From positions 124,001-188,000 of the forward strand of contig NW_001799399.1 of NCBI RefSeq assembly GCF_000165425.1: a stretch of 64,000 nt of DNA, in the 5' to 3' direction. Made by a program: the position numbers and the translations under genes. Shown piece by piece: positions 1 to 11,290 of this stretch. The notes under the pieces are model-generated. The model was not told the DNA's origin. It saw only the letters and a list, made by a program, of their open reading frames with translations, and ran no database searches. The DNA comes from Paramecium tetraurelia (taxonomy: Eukaryota > Ciliophora > Oligohymenophorea > Peniculida > Parameciidae). The stretch's first letter is position 1; each line of letters starts with the position of its first letter.

Positions 1-460
1 AATTTCCTCCATAAACTCTAAGTCCAATAGAACACTGCACTCTTTAATTTAAAAACCCTTAAGAGACAACTATATTATATTGAGGTATTATACAATGTAT
101 TCTGCTCTCTCGTGAATGTTTTTCAATACTGAATAGGCTTCATTGATAAAGGCAGAATACTCTTGACTATATGAAATATTGATGGTAGGCATAGTCACAA
201 ATCGATCAGGATGAAATTTTAATTGCAATGATCTATATTTGTCTTCTAAATATCTGGTTTCCACATTGATGTTAATAGGCAAATCAAAAAGCTCAAAGTA
301 ATTAACATCTTATAATTAAGGAGAAGGCTCTTTTAAATATTTGCACTAACCACAAATAAATCTGTTATATAAACATCATTTGATTTACAGATTCCAACAA
401 GTAACTCTTAGATGGTAACAAACTTGCTATAAAGATTAAAGCGAATTCAAAGAATTAAGA
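1..460 (-). CDS. HSCB: Iron-sulfur cluster co-chaperone HSCB (Jac1), partial at the left edge
   Basis: J-type co-chaperone that brings the scaffold protein ISCU to mitochondrial HSP70 in Fe-S cluster assembly. The frame shows a zinc-binding segment with CWNLFICGQC, as in animal HSCB (CWxC...CxxC type), then NYFELFDLP, the J-domain KFHPDRF (HPD motif, 250-225), the NEAYSVL..RAEY helix, and the start of the C-terminal domain with FMEEI at the very edge. A 27-nt intron at 362-388 restores the zinc motif. TAA/TAG codons are read as Gln. The 5' end is unresolved: no ATG lies in the CWN frame before the upstream gene's stop at 576, so a further intron or a different start is likely. The C-terminus runs off the window. 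The family assignment is firm; the start is not. Confidence 0.85.
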
Positions 461-575
461 TCATTTAAGGATAATGGAGCATGTTATTTATATGACAAAA
501 ATAGATAAATTTAATAGGAGAGATAATTACATAAACTATTTAAAATATTCAAATTATATGTTTTATAAATACATT

Positions 576-3012
576 TCACAAATCCTCACTCTATTCAGCT
601 CTCTTAAGCAAAGTTAATTTCTCAAATTGTTTCTGATACATAGCTATGTACTTACCTTCTGCATATATTGATAACTGATCGTCATAATGTTCAGACAAAG
701 GATTTCCACTTACTCCCCCATCTACAATGAACTAACCTACATCGCCAGGTGCCATAGATACAAGCATTCTGTAATTTGCACCAGCAAAACCTCTAAATGG
801 AAATTGAGATATATCGAATGTTGATACAGATGGAGTTCTAGAATATAAGCATATATAATAAACCTTCTATTTCCTCCAAATGGTATTTCTCTATCAAAAA
901 TACCAAAGAATTTATCTTTAAAGGTAAAATGTCCTTGAAACTTTTTATGATTGTTTCCCCATTCCTATTTTGGTAATGATTTGTACTGTTCGACAGCCTA
1001 TTCAACTGCTTAATTCAAGAGTTATGAACAAGTATAAGGTAAACACCATGCTCCATTTTCCTTAAATCTTGTTAATTCATGGAAAAAGAAAGAATCGAAA
1101 TTGTATGTTTATGACCATCTAGGAGGTAATTTTGAAAAACTCTTAGAATAATGATGTTCAAATAACATATAAAGAGTGGCTTATTTTGAATCTTTACTTA
1201 AATTAAAATCCCAAGAATCTATTTGTTCCTTAAAATATTGAGATTGAATTAACTTTTTTAAAGTCGGCCAACTTTACTTTGCATAACTATCAACTGTATC
1301 TAATTGTAATTATTTCATTTATTCATAACTAACCTTATTTGGGACAATCTCAGATAGAACTTGATAAATTCTATGAGCTCTGCCAGTAGGATTGATATTC
1401 CAATTACAATGATACTTCTCGTTTTTAGGGAAGAATCTATTGTTGGCAGTAGCAACGAATCCTTTAGGTGGATTAATTATAATTGGATGCTCATTTTCAG
1501 GAATAAACCCTAGCCATTCTGTCTCTCCATTCCATCCCTTTTTAATAAAACCATAATCCTCAGGATTTCCTGATCTTATCACTTATTTTCCAACTATCAT
1601 ATAAGCTACATCTTTTTATGAAGCAAAGATCATTCCTAAACCTGGATACACAACCTTTTTGAGATGCTTCAATTATTCACTTAGATCTGACCCTTATATG
1701 AAACGTATCATCGCTCTAAAATAATAATGTATTTAAAATACTCTGGTCCATAGATATCATCAATGTCTATTAAAGATCTCAAAGAGTAGGTCTTGTCTAA
1801 TTATTTGATAGTTTTGGTTCCTCTATCATCAAAGTAGAAATTCAAGATAGGCCCATGATGAGTTCTGTGAATTGTCATTTCGTATGTCTTATCTCCATAA
1901 TGAATAAGTTCGACTTTTTCTTTGGTGGGGTACCATTTATCTTAAAATAAATAATGCATTTTCCCATCAATTTCTTTCAATTGTTCTTCATATAAATCAC
2001 TAGAATCAGAATATGAAATAGTGATTCCCCATCCCATATTCTTAGTTCTGCCTGATAAAATATAAGGAAGACCCACAACAGCCCCTCCTGCAACGAAGTC
2101 TCCATTTGGAAAAGTAGTTGAACTCTAATACCATTGAGATGGCAACCCATTTTCCAAGTGGGGATCTGATGCTAAGAATGGATAACCTGTGTTAGTGAAG
2201 TTTCCATGCACTGCCCAACTATTACTTCCCACACTTAAAGGAATAACATTATCAATCAAAAACTTATAGGATTACATAAGATCAGCAACTTAAATATTGG
2301 ATGGTGATTTTATATTGTGAAATTAGTCACTATGCAAATTAGTTTATTCTTTCAATTCCTATTCATTTATTGTCGTAGTTTCAATGTCAAATAGATTGTC
2401 TGGTCCTATACCTGTTAAGTACTTAATTGTTTCTAAATCAAATTCCTAAATAGATGATCTCATCATTTCAAAATGGAAGTCATTCATAGTTGTTTAGGCC
2501 ATAAATTTAATAAAGCATATCACATCAAAGATTTCCCATTCGATGAAATTAGAACGAGTCAATTAGAATTCTATTGGTAATAGAGTAAAGGTGCTTCTTC
2601 CTTTGTTAATTCCATCAACATAGGCCTAGAATAATTATTAGCCTTCTGAACTCAATTAATTAACAATTCTTCTAGCTGAATCCTAGTAATCTAAGCCTCT
2701 AAAATATTAATCAACTTTTAAAGTACGCTCTCCAAAAACCTCAGACAATCTTCCTTAAGATGCCATTTTCCTAATATGCAATTACCATAATCTATCCTAA
2801 GCTTAAACAAACCCTTGAGCATATAGACCATCCGGTAATGAGTGAGCTTAAATGTGTGGCACACCAAATTTATCTCTATAAATTTTTATATCGTGATCTC
2901 TATTGATGTGTATGATTGATTAATAAGATGGCACACTCAAGTATGAAAATATCTTAAATGCACATAGCAATCCTATTATTGCTGAAACAAATATTCCAAT
3001 TTTGATTCCCAT
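576..3012 (-). CDS. Penicillin acylase-family (Ntn) amidohydrolase, membrane-anchored
   Basis: About 794 residues with two 26-nt introns (1716-1741 and 838-863). An N-terminal hydrophobic anchor or signal (residues about 5-25) is followed by the family signature IYRDKFGVPHI and AQGFVQAQDRLWQL. Autoprocessing of this family exposes an N-terminal Ser nucleophile, here in SVGSNSWAV at about residue 260. Further family blocks are GYPFLASDPHL, GLPYILSGRTKNMGWG, NPPKGFVATANNR and the C-terminal DGGVSGNP..EHYDDQ. Known members hydrolyse amides such as beta-lactams, acyl-homoserine lactones or N-acyl amino acids; the substrate here cannot be inferred. The length fits the roughly 800-residue family. 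The signal anchor suggests lumenal, lysosomal or secreted action. HSCB follows on the same strand. I chose the ATG that precedes the anchor. Confidence 0.9.
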
Positions 3013-3925
3013 AATTAATATTTATATGATTGATCAATAGATAAGGAAACACTATGTACAGAGTGAATAATGATGATAATTTTATGAAAACCATGAATAA
3101 CTGAATGGAATTCTGCTTCTCTGATATATTTATTTTTATGAGGAAAAATAACTGATACACCTAAAGGTATCACTAAAACTTAATATTTTGATTTAATTGT
3201 TGCTGTTAAACTTAAGAAAAGAATTGAATCTTCATTGAGATAATTGGATAATCTTTTAAAGATTCATTAAATAGATTAGTATCTTCTTAAATTATGTGTA
3301 AACTAAACTTAAAGACTTCTATTTTTTATACAAAATCTTAACTATTATTGTAATTAAGAGAAAACAAGCATTCCTTATCCTTTATTTAGTCTTGCATCCT
3401 TAAATTGAATTATATCCAATAGATGCTAATGTAATTTATTCAATCTAATATGTTAGGCTAATGGATTATATTCAATTTCATTGGATAAAATATATAGTTT
3501 TTGTAAAATAACATCTCTTACAAATGAAGATTATTATTTAATAACATACTTACGATCAGAATAAGAATAAGTGAAATTGAAAAATGGAGTAATAATATAT
3601 CCAAGTAAATCTGATTTTTAATTGTTGATCATATTATATATGCATACCCTATTGAGATACGGAACCAGTATTCAATGCTGATATGAATGGAATCAATTTA
3701 AATTTGAAATAGGAAATTCAAAATAAACCAGTTTGGATAATCAAATAGACTTTCCACAATAGTTATAAAGAAGGAATCAGAGAGGGATTCGCTAAGCTTA
3801 CCTGCAGGACTGATAATTCTGGAAGAAAGCAAAATTGGATTTTAGAGGAGAAATAGGGGATTGAATATGAATAGGAAGTTTTAGTTGATTTGATTTTAAA
3901 ATTTAAGATTTTATTTTGCTTTAAA
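3013..3925. other. Gap between the acylase and L7 start codons, with a coding-like relic
   Basis: The gap separates two divergent genes. It holds a small plus-strand frame at 3294-3539 (about 80 codons in ciliate code, not recognised). It also holds an 81-codon frame from an ATG at 3683 that runs without any TGA straight into the L7 start codon in the same frame. The second stretch reads like protein (KPVWIIKQTF, then NSYKEGIREGFAKLT), unlike the AT-only spacers elsewhere. It may be a decayed gene tail. Neither is called as a gene. Confidence 0.35.
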
Positions 3926-4753
3926 ATGTCTTAAAAGAAGCCACAAATGCAAGTTGAGTAAGTTTTTGGATTAGATGGTGTAGATAAAAGGTTCCAGAAA
4001 ACATAGTGAAGAAGAATGCAAGAGACACCAAATTGAGAGAAGCTGTTGCTAAGAGAAGAACAGAGAGATTGGCTGCAAACAAAACAAGAAGAGCTTAATG
4101 GGAAAAGACTGCTTAAGCTTATGAAAACGAATACAAAGCTGCTGATAAGAACCTAGTTGATAGCTTACGTAAGGCAAAGACTGAAGGTGGATTCTATGTA
4201 CCAGCAGAATCTAAATTGATCTTGGTGGTAAGAATCAGAGGGTATCGAATTATGATATATATTACAGTATCAACACCTTGAATCCTCAAGTCAGATAAAC
4301 TTTGAGACTTTTGAAATTGAGATAACTTCACAATGCAGCCTTTGTCAGAGTCAACAAGGCTACAATTGAAATGATCAGAAAGGTTGAGCCATATGTGACC
4401 TATGGATATCCATCAAGAGCTGTCATCAAGAATCTGATTTACAAGAGAGGATATGCCAAAATTAATGGTCAAAGAATTCCAATCACAAACAACAACATTA
4501 TTGAATAATCATTAGGAAAAGTCGGAATTCACAGCATTGAAGATCTCGTCCATGAGATTGTTACAGTAGGAGCTCATTTCAAGGAAGCAAACAGATTTTT
4601 GTGGTAATAAATTCATTTATTAAATTTTAAAGGGCATTCAAATTGAGAGGACCAAGAGGTGGCTTTATTGCTAAGAGAAGATCATTCATCAATTAAGGTG
4701 ATTGGGGAAACAGAGAAGATCTCATCAATGATCTTGTCAAGAGAATGATTTGA
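3926..4753 (+). CDS. RPL7: 60S ribosomal protein L7 (uL30)
   Basis: Component of the large cytosolic ribosomal subunit. The 248-residue product has the usual length for eukaryotic L7. It shows the basic N-terminal tail ([18 protein letters not shown]), the uL30 core [24 protein letters not shown] with [11 protein letters not shown], the block [10 protein letters not shown] and the C-terminal [18 protein letters not shown]. Three introns (3958-3983, 4242-4267, 4604-4632; 26, 26 and 29 nt) are needed to keep the conserved frame. The ATG at 3926 gives [17 protein letters not shown], a typical start, although the upstream frame stays open to 3683. The N-terminal basic tail lies in the right place, so I see no fusion. 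Stop TGA at 4751. Confidence 0.96.
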
Positions 4754-4986
4754 TTGAACATTAATTATATATACATTAATAAAAAATATCAATTATTTAA
4801 CAAAGTTTTCATATTATATTGGGGAATGTAGGTGAAATACTTAGAATATGATAAGCTAAGTAAATGAATGCATAACCATCTTGCAGAAGGAGTAATTAGA
4901 ACATTTAAATAACTAAATAATTATTGTTAAAAAGTTCTGTTTGTTTTTAACCTTTAATATTTAATATTTAATTTTATTTGAGAAAT

Positions 4987-5993
4987 ATGTTATAACCTAG
5001 ACCCCCATTTCCATCAGGACAAATGGATTTAATTTTAGGGAAGACTGAAACCTACGGAGCATTATTTTTAAGTGGAATTGAGGCAGCTTTGAATCCATAA
5101 TTAATGCAATAAAACTAGATTGGGGCAGTATTAACAGTGGGGACAGAATTGTCTAATCTTAAATTTGATTGTGAATAAAAAGTAGTTATGCTGACCATCT
5201 TTAGTTGATTATGTTACATGATACTGCTTATGATCCTATAAGAAGACATTTCGAGGAGGCCATACATTTTATTGATGAATAACGAAAAACAAAGAATGTT
5301 TTAGTCCACTGCTTTGTTGGAGTCAGCAGAAGTGCTACGTTGGTGATAGCCTATTTAATGCAAATGTATAATTACTCACTTCAAGTTGCACTTACATTCC
5401 TCATTGGTAGGAGGCCTTAAATCAACCCAAATCCAGGGTTTATGCAACAATTATAATAATTCGATTTCGAATTAAACAGAAGGAGACAGCAAAGACCTGC
5501 TAGTACTTAGTATGTTAGATCTTATAATGACCGAGACAGAAGAGAATCTATTGAAGTAAGATCAACAACAAGGCAATTTCCAAATCAAAGTCCATTGAAA
5601 AGAGTCAATCAGAAAGCTATGTCAACTAAGTCATTATTTCTGACTCCCAAAAAAAGCGAAACTCAAAATTATTTTAATTTTACTCCCACCGTTAAACCGA
5701 ATAATCCCCTTGAAATTAAATCAGTTACTTAGAGTGCCTAAAATTTAGACAACTGCGTCTTGAAGCAATCGAATTATTATGGAAACAATACTAAGAAATT
5801 AGTCGAAACTGCCATCAATGGATTTAAATCTGCTTCTTCATTCTGTAAGACTTTCTCCAATCATTTCCCTATGGCCAAAAATCAAATGCTTGCACAAACC
5901 TAAACATTACTTAAGAGAACTCAAGGCTCGGGGTTAGGACATAGGGGAAGATAACCAATAAGGGCCTAAACTAAAATTGAATATAATATATGA
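4987..5993 (+). CDS. Dual-specificity protein phosphatase
   Basis: The 327-residue protein has an N-terminal DSP catalytic domain of about 165 residues. It shows GALFLSGIEAA, HDTAYDPIRRHFEEAIHFID and the Cys-phosphatase signature HCFVGVSRSAT (Cys at about residue 100), then YNYSLQVAL and NPNPGFMQQL. This is the Cx5R pocket that dephosphorylates phospho-Tyr/Ser/Thr. The general-acid Asp is expected in the HDTAYD stretch. The remaining 160 residues are basic and Ser/Gln/Asn-rich without a recognised domain, perhaps for docking. One 23-nt intron (5182-5204) is required. Its stop codon lies only 2 bp from the stop of the convergent kelch gene. The substrate (MAPK or another) cannot be told. Confidence 0.93.
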
Positions 5994-5995
5994 TG

Positions 5996-7635
5996 TCATT
6001 TTAAATCATAATATTTCCAAAACGTTCCATCAAAAATTATAATTCTTCTTTGATCATGAGCGCAATTTCCTTAATTATCCAACACTACATTTTATAATGC
6101 CAAGATCCTTCCCTAATGAATAATCGGTACATTGTTCCAGAATCCTTCAGCTTGAGGCAACTATTTGGTTTGAATTACTTTAGCTGTCTTGTCATTTATC
6201 TCAAGAATAATGCACTCTTTTGATCCTTTATTATTTTCCAAATATCCACCGAATATCATTAATTAATTTTATTCTATTTAAATCGAACACATCATTGAGG
6301 CCATGGAAGTCAATTGTGATGTAATGGTGCAAGGTACCCAAGAGTCCTTCTGTAGAAATTCTATTTATTGATTGATTGCCATATTTTGCACTAGTATAAA
6401 TAGAATTTAATACTTATTCCACCAGCAACCGTAACAACATCATTAAATATGCTAACACTAGGCGATCCCAGAGCATTGCTTAAATTGGGTAATTTTATTA
6501 CTCTTTTATTTAAACAATCAAATGCTTCACATGAATTAGTTATCTACAAATTATCCAAATATCCACCAATTATAAAAAGTTCATTTTGTTTCCAAATTAA
6601 ACCATGTGAACTTCGTCCATTATTCATTTGTCCGATTTCTTATAATTGATAATTTGAAAAGTTGAATTGATAAATTTTATTACTCTTCTTCTTATTAGGC
6701 AATGACCCTCCAGTTAAGTATATCTGTCCATCTGGAGTTATTAATGATTTTGAAAATGGCAATACCTCGACATAGTTTGAGATTTAAACAGGTCTCCACA
6801 ATTAATCAGGTAAGCTTAAGTCATATAACCAAAGCACCGATTTTCCTGTCTCAAAAAAGTGCAATAACTTATATTTATTTCTAAAAAATTCATTCGATTA
6901 TAGGTAGGTATCTTAGTACACTTAGGATATTTGACTTGTATTGAGTAACAAATTAGTTTGCAAAGGAACAAAATCAATCTATACATAATTTGTCAATGCT
7001 TATTGAATATGTTGTAAATTAGCTTAATTGAGTTAAATCATAGATGGATTGTTTTATTATAGATTTTATAAGTTTTTCATAACCTTCCTAAACTTAAGTT
7101 AATTTTTCTTGATATCCAAACTGCAAACACTTTTTAATACATTTATTTAATTTGAACTTTCCAATCCAACATATAAATTCTCTAATTCATTAAGAAAATT
7201 TTAAACATTTTCTTATTACTAAATAAAAATTTATTAAGAGTTTGTCTAAGATTCTATGTATTGCTTATATTGATCCTCTAATAAGGTGAAGTATTGATTA
7301 ACTAAATATATGACATTTTCTTTAGCCTTTTTGATATCTTTTATCGTCTGATCCTCATATTCTGTTTATCCATATTAGTTTACGATCGATTAAATTTTTT
7401 ACATCTCAATAATTCCTGATTTTATTTTTTTTTAGCAAAGCTACTTTACATTTGCTAAACTTTCAATATCTGCTGTTGTAGATACTTAAGTATGATATTA
7501 AGTATGTGATTCAACGCAATCTGTACATAAAGGTTTTAAGCAATCGACTGTTTAACAAAAGATTGTCAATTATTCTGAAGGATGATTTTAACAGAACTAC
7601 TTTACAAGGAAGCTTTATGACATTGATTGACTCAT
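5996..7635 (-). CDS. B-box zinc finger / coiled-coil / kelch-repeat protein
   Basis: 538 residues. Residues about 15-55 form a B-box-type zinc motif (CQNHPSEQLTIFCQT followed by PLCTDCVESHTQYH). Next come about 170 Gln-rich residues with coiled-coil character. The C-terminal half is a kelch propeller, with repeats such as IYLTGGSLPNKKKSNKIYQF, LFIIGGYLDN and QLMIFGGYLENNKGS (GG doublets followed by aromatic residues). This TRIM-like order without a RING is common in ciliates; a scaffold or substrate-adaptor role is inferred. One 23-nt intron (6391-6413) restores the last repeats. There is no RING, so ubiquitin-ligase activity is not supported. The start ATG is followed directly by the B-box region. 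Confidence 0.88.
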
Positions 7636-7871
7636 TAATATAAATTTTTAATTTTATCTATAATATATCAAATAAAAGCATATATATCTTTAAGGAGCTT
7701 ATAAATTTTGAAGTTCAAATATACTTATTATTATCATAAAGGATAATATTTATTTATAAAATGATTCAATATATTCGTTTACTTTATATGGTGTATATCT
7801 GAATATTCTCATGTTATTTAATTATATATAAAAAGCAATAGTTTATTTTAAATATATACACCATAATTAAA

Positions 7872-8761
7872 ATGAATAATTCAGATAAGATCTCATGGTA
7901 TCCAGGACATATGAAAAGAGCTATGGAACATTTAGAGAAGAGAATAACTGATGTATAATTATTTTTAGAATTGCGAGATGCTCGGGTGCCTTTTTCATCA
8001 AAAAACTATCATTTCGATAATTTGATGTAGGCTCACAATAAAGAGAAGATTATCATATTTAATAAATTTGATTTATGCAATTAGGATATAACGAATAAAA
8101 TAATAGAGAAATACAAAAAGGTTGGAATTTAATGTATAGCTACATCTGCAAGGGAGAGATTGAATTTGAGGGAGTTGATTATGATGACCAACACCTATAA
8201 ATCAGCCAAATTTGCGACAGTAGGGATGTGGTTAATGATTTGTGGAATGCCCAATGTTGGAAAGTCCACAATAATAAATTAGTTGAGACAAACAACTCCT
8301 AAATTAAATAAAAGGAAAGCTCTAGCTAAATCAACAGCCAGTCCTTGCACTACTAAAAATGTGGCTGGAATTAAAATATGCGATGAACCTCTAGCATATT
8401 TGGTTGACACTCCTGGCGTGATGATCCCTAATATTACTGAGGAAGAACAAGGACTGAAATTAGGAGTAAAACATAACAAATAATCTTTGAATAGTTGGTT
8501 GGATGCATTAAAGATAAAATTGTCACCAAAGAAAGAATGTTAGACTATTTAGTAAGAGAGATGAATTAATAATAGATGGAAAAGTATTATAAGATTTATG
8601 GTCTCAATTAAAGACCCAAAACAGGTGGTGAGTACATGTTGGCTGTAAGGGAAAGATACAACCACTACAATTATGAGACCACAATCGATTTCATATTAAA
8701 TGGATTCAGAATTGGCAAATTAGGAAATATTACTTTAGACAGTGTAGAATTATTAAATTGA
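7872..8761 (+). CDS. MTG1: Mitochondrial ribosome-associated GTPase 1 (MTG1/RbgA family)
   Basis: Circularly permuted GTPase that acts late in assembly of the mitochondrial large ribosomal subunit. The 286-residue protein begins with SWYPGHMKRAM, the RbgA/MTG1 N-terminal signature. Motifs then appear in permuted order: G4 NKFD (about residue 64), G5-like TSARERLNL, G1 GMPNVGKST (about residue 124), G2 in ASPCTTKNV and G3 DTPGV (about residue 178). The C-terminal helical domain follows (RPKTGGEYMLA, then NGFRIGKLGNITLD). One 29-nt intron (8466-8494) links the G domain to this tail. The length matches bacterial RbgA. No clear cleavable presequence is seen, so mitochondrial targeting is inferred from the family. 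Confidence 0.93.
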
Positions 8762-8828
8762 GTATTCTAGAACATTTATTAAACCAAATAAATCTAAAAT
8801 AAAATGCATATAAATAAATTTATTTCTA

Positions 8829-9500
8829 ATGTCATTTTATCCAGGATTCTACCCACAATACACACAACCCCTTGCAGCCTCCTTTGCAGCCCCTCTTGCT
8901 TATCCTTAAGCCTCAATTGTTAGACCTGTTGCCACAACTCCCATTTACACAGCTCCTGCCCCTATTTATACAGCCCCAGCCCCAGTTGTCACTCAATCAG
9001 TTGTCTAGCCAGTAGTTCAATCAGTTGTGCAACCAGTTGTTGCAGCTCAACCAGCAATCAAGGGAGAATCCAGAGTTGAATATAGAGAGTATTAGAGACC
9101 AGTCGTTGAATACGAGACTGAGACTATTGAAGTTAAAAAGCCTGTGACAAAATATGTTACAGACTATTACCCTGTTGAATATTAAACAGACTACATCCCA
9201 AGAACAGTCTACGAAACATAAACAGAATATGTACCTGTATAAAAAACAATTCCAAGAGTTGAATATGAAGCAGTGGAGAGGGAAGTCTAAAGAGTTGTAT
9301 GATGTATTAGTGAGATTTAGCCTGCTGCCCCCGTTCAATACGCTCCTGCCCCAGTTCAATATGCTCCTGCTCCTTTAACTTATTCAGTTGTTCAACCAGT
9401 ACCTTAAGTTGTCACCCAACCTGTAGCATCATATGGCACTCCATTAACATATTCTACAGTGAGACCTGCATATTATGGTGGATACCCATATTATTATTGA
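8829..9500 (+). CDS. Alveolin-like cortical cytoskeleton protein
   Basis: 215 residues, low complexity. Pro/Ala/Val/Tyr-rich ends (repeats of APAPIYTAPAP, QSVVQPVVQ, VQYAPAP) flank a central charged/Val/Tyr block of about 75 residues. That block carries short repeats such as VEYRE, VEYETETIEVKKPV, VTDYYPVEYQTDYIP and PRVEYEAVEREV. The EKxVxVP-like periodicity resembles alveolins, the membrane-skeleton proteins of alveolates, and the related epiplasmins and articulins under the ciliate cortex. A 24-nt intron lies at 9297-9320. The stop follows a PYYYY tail. The family assignment rests on repeat style, not on a catalytic motif, so a cortical structural role is an inference. Confidence 0.7.
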
Positions 9501-9550
9501 TTTGGAAAGAATTTTATATAAAAATCCAATTTATAAATAATATTTTCTTT

Positions 9551-11006
9551 ATGAGCTAAAGTAGTTAGAATAGAGTATTTATGAATAGATTCGTGGTGAA
9601 AAAGAAGATCTCATCTGGAGCATTTGGGGTCGTCTTTTTGGTGTTTGATAAATAGACAAATCAGGATGCAGCATTGAAATTGGAGAAAGAAGATAATGAA
9701 GAGATGAGATCTTTGGAAAGAGAAGTGGAAATCCTGAAATAATTGAATGATGCTGAAGGTACTCCTAAGTTGATTTGGTGTGGAAATGAAAGTGAATTCA
9801 ACATCATGGTTATATAATTGCTAGGAAGAGATTTATCATATTTTTTCAGATAATAAAAGAAGTTCAGTTTAAAATGTACAATTCAAATTGCTTATGAATG
9901 TGTTAATATTCTCAAAAATATTCACAATAAAAATGTGGTACACAGAGATCTTAAACCAGAAAATATTTTAATGTCTAAAGATAATGATGCCATTTACATA
10001 GTTGACTTTGGCATTAGTAAAATTTATTGCATTCAAGGAGAACATATGTAAATCTCAATTGTAATTGTATTTTAGGCCCTTTAAGAGCGACAAAACATTT
10101 ATGGGTACTCCTAGGTATGCATCTGTCGCTGCTCATTTGGGCCATGAGATATCTAGGAAGGATGATTTAGAATCTCTTTTTTATGTAATTTTATATTTTC
10201 TTCGTGGCAGTCTACCATGGTAAAATTTGCCAGTCTCAGAAAGTGAGCGAACTAAAGCTGTTGGAGAAATTAAATAAAACATAGATTTAAATGAATTATG
10301 CATTAATTAGCCCCATGAACTAGTCGAAATACTTTTATATTTGAAATCCTTGAATTTCTTGGATCAACCTAACTATCAATATATCCTTTAACTTCTTAAT
10401 CAAATTGCAGAAAACAACTAATTTCTATTAGATGGAATTTATGATTGGACTGAAGGATTAATGAAATCTACTAAGAAGTTTAGTTCTTTGGAATCTAAAA
10501 AATCCTTTGAATTCAACAAAATCAAAGAACTTTCTCCTGGAAACCTAATGAAAAGTTCATCAAAATTATCACAACAAATCATTTGGACAGTCAATGATTA
10601 ATAATAGCATCCACAAGTTGCGTATATTTTAATTAAATCTAGGCCCTCTTCTTAGCGTCATCTTTTGTTACCCCCTGATCCTAATAAAAAACCTGGACAA
10701 AGAACTGATCTCAGACATTTATCAAATTCATCATCAAATTCAAACGTTGGAACCTTTAGTTCTATGAAAATGAAATATCTGCCTTCCCAAATTGAAATAG
10801 AAAAACCAACTTTCTTCCCTAATTGGAATAAAACAGATAGACAATAGGAATCTTAATATTAAGACATTATGGATGAAAACAATGAAGATACTCCTTTGAG
10901 TTAGAAATACAATATAGCAATATTGAATTAAGCATTCGAGTACTTATACACATATATTAGATTTTACAACAAAAGATTCAATAAATTCCAAGAAATAGCA
11001 AACTGA
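9551..11006 (+). CDS. Casein kinase 1-type Ser/Thr protein kinase
   Basis: 475 residues. The kinase domain spans about residues 12-300: G-loop [13 protein letters not shown], lysine in AALKLE, catalytic loop [10 protein letters not shown] (about residue 130), DFGISKIY, then the CK1 signature [18 protein letters not shown] followed by [18 protein letters not shown] and LPW. The GTxRYAS and DDLES motifs, together with the lack of an APE motif, mark the CK1 family. The C-terminal 170 residues are Ser/Asn/Lys-rich and unordered, with a hydrophobic segment near the end, and could regulate or localise the kinase. One intron of 28 nt (10048-10075) lies in the activation segment. The substrate is unknown; ciliates have large CK1 families. 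Confidence 0.93.
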
Positions 11007-11290
11007 AAATAATTTTTTGATATATTTTATTTCTAAAAAACCTAAATTTTATTGGTTAATCAAATCAGAATGAATTACGAATAAAGAGAAATCATTAATT
11101 CCCTATGATACAAAAATTGTCATATTAAATTCATAAAAATATTATAATATATTAAATAGATAAATTATCTATTTTTAATTATATTATGATAAAATGAATT
11201 CGAATAAGAATTTACTCTTTAACTATATTAAAAATTAATTTATAATATATATTAAGTGAAATTTAATTAGGAAAGATCATAGTAATAAAT

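Noticed and set aside
9021-9359. 112-codon minus-strand ORF inside the alveolin-like gene
   Set aside because: It is the mirror of a repetitive Val/Gln/Pro coding region; the plus-strand frame has the recognisable repeats.
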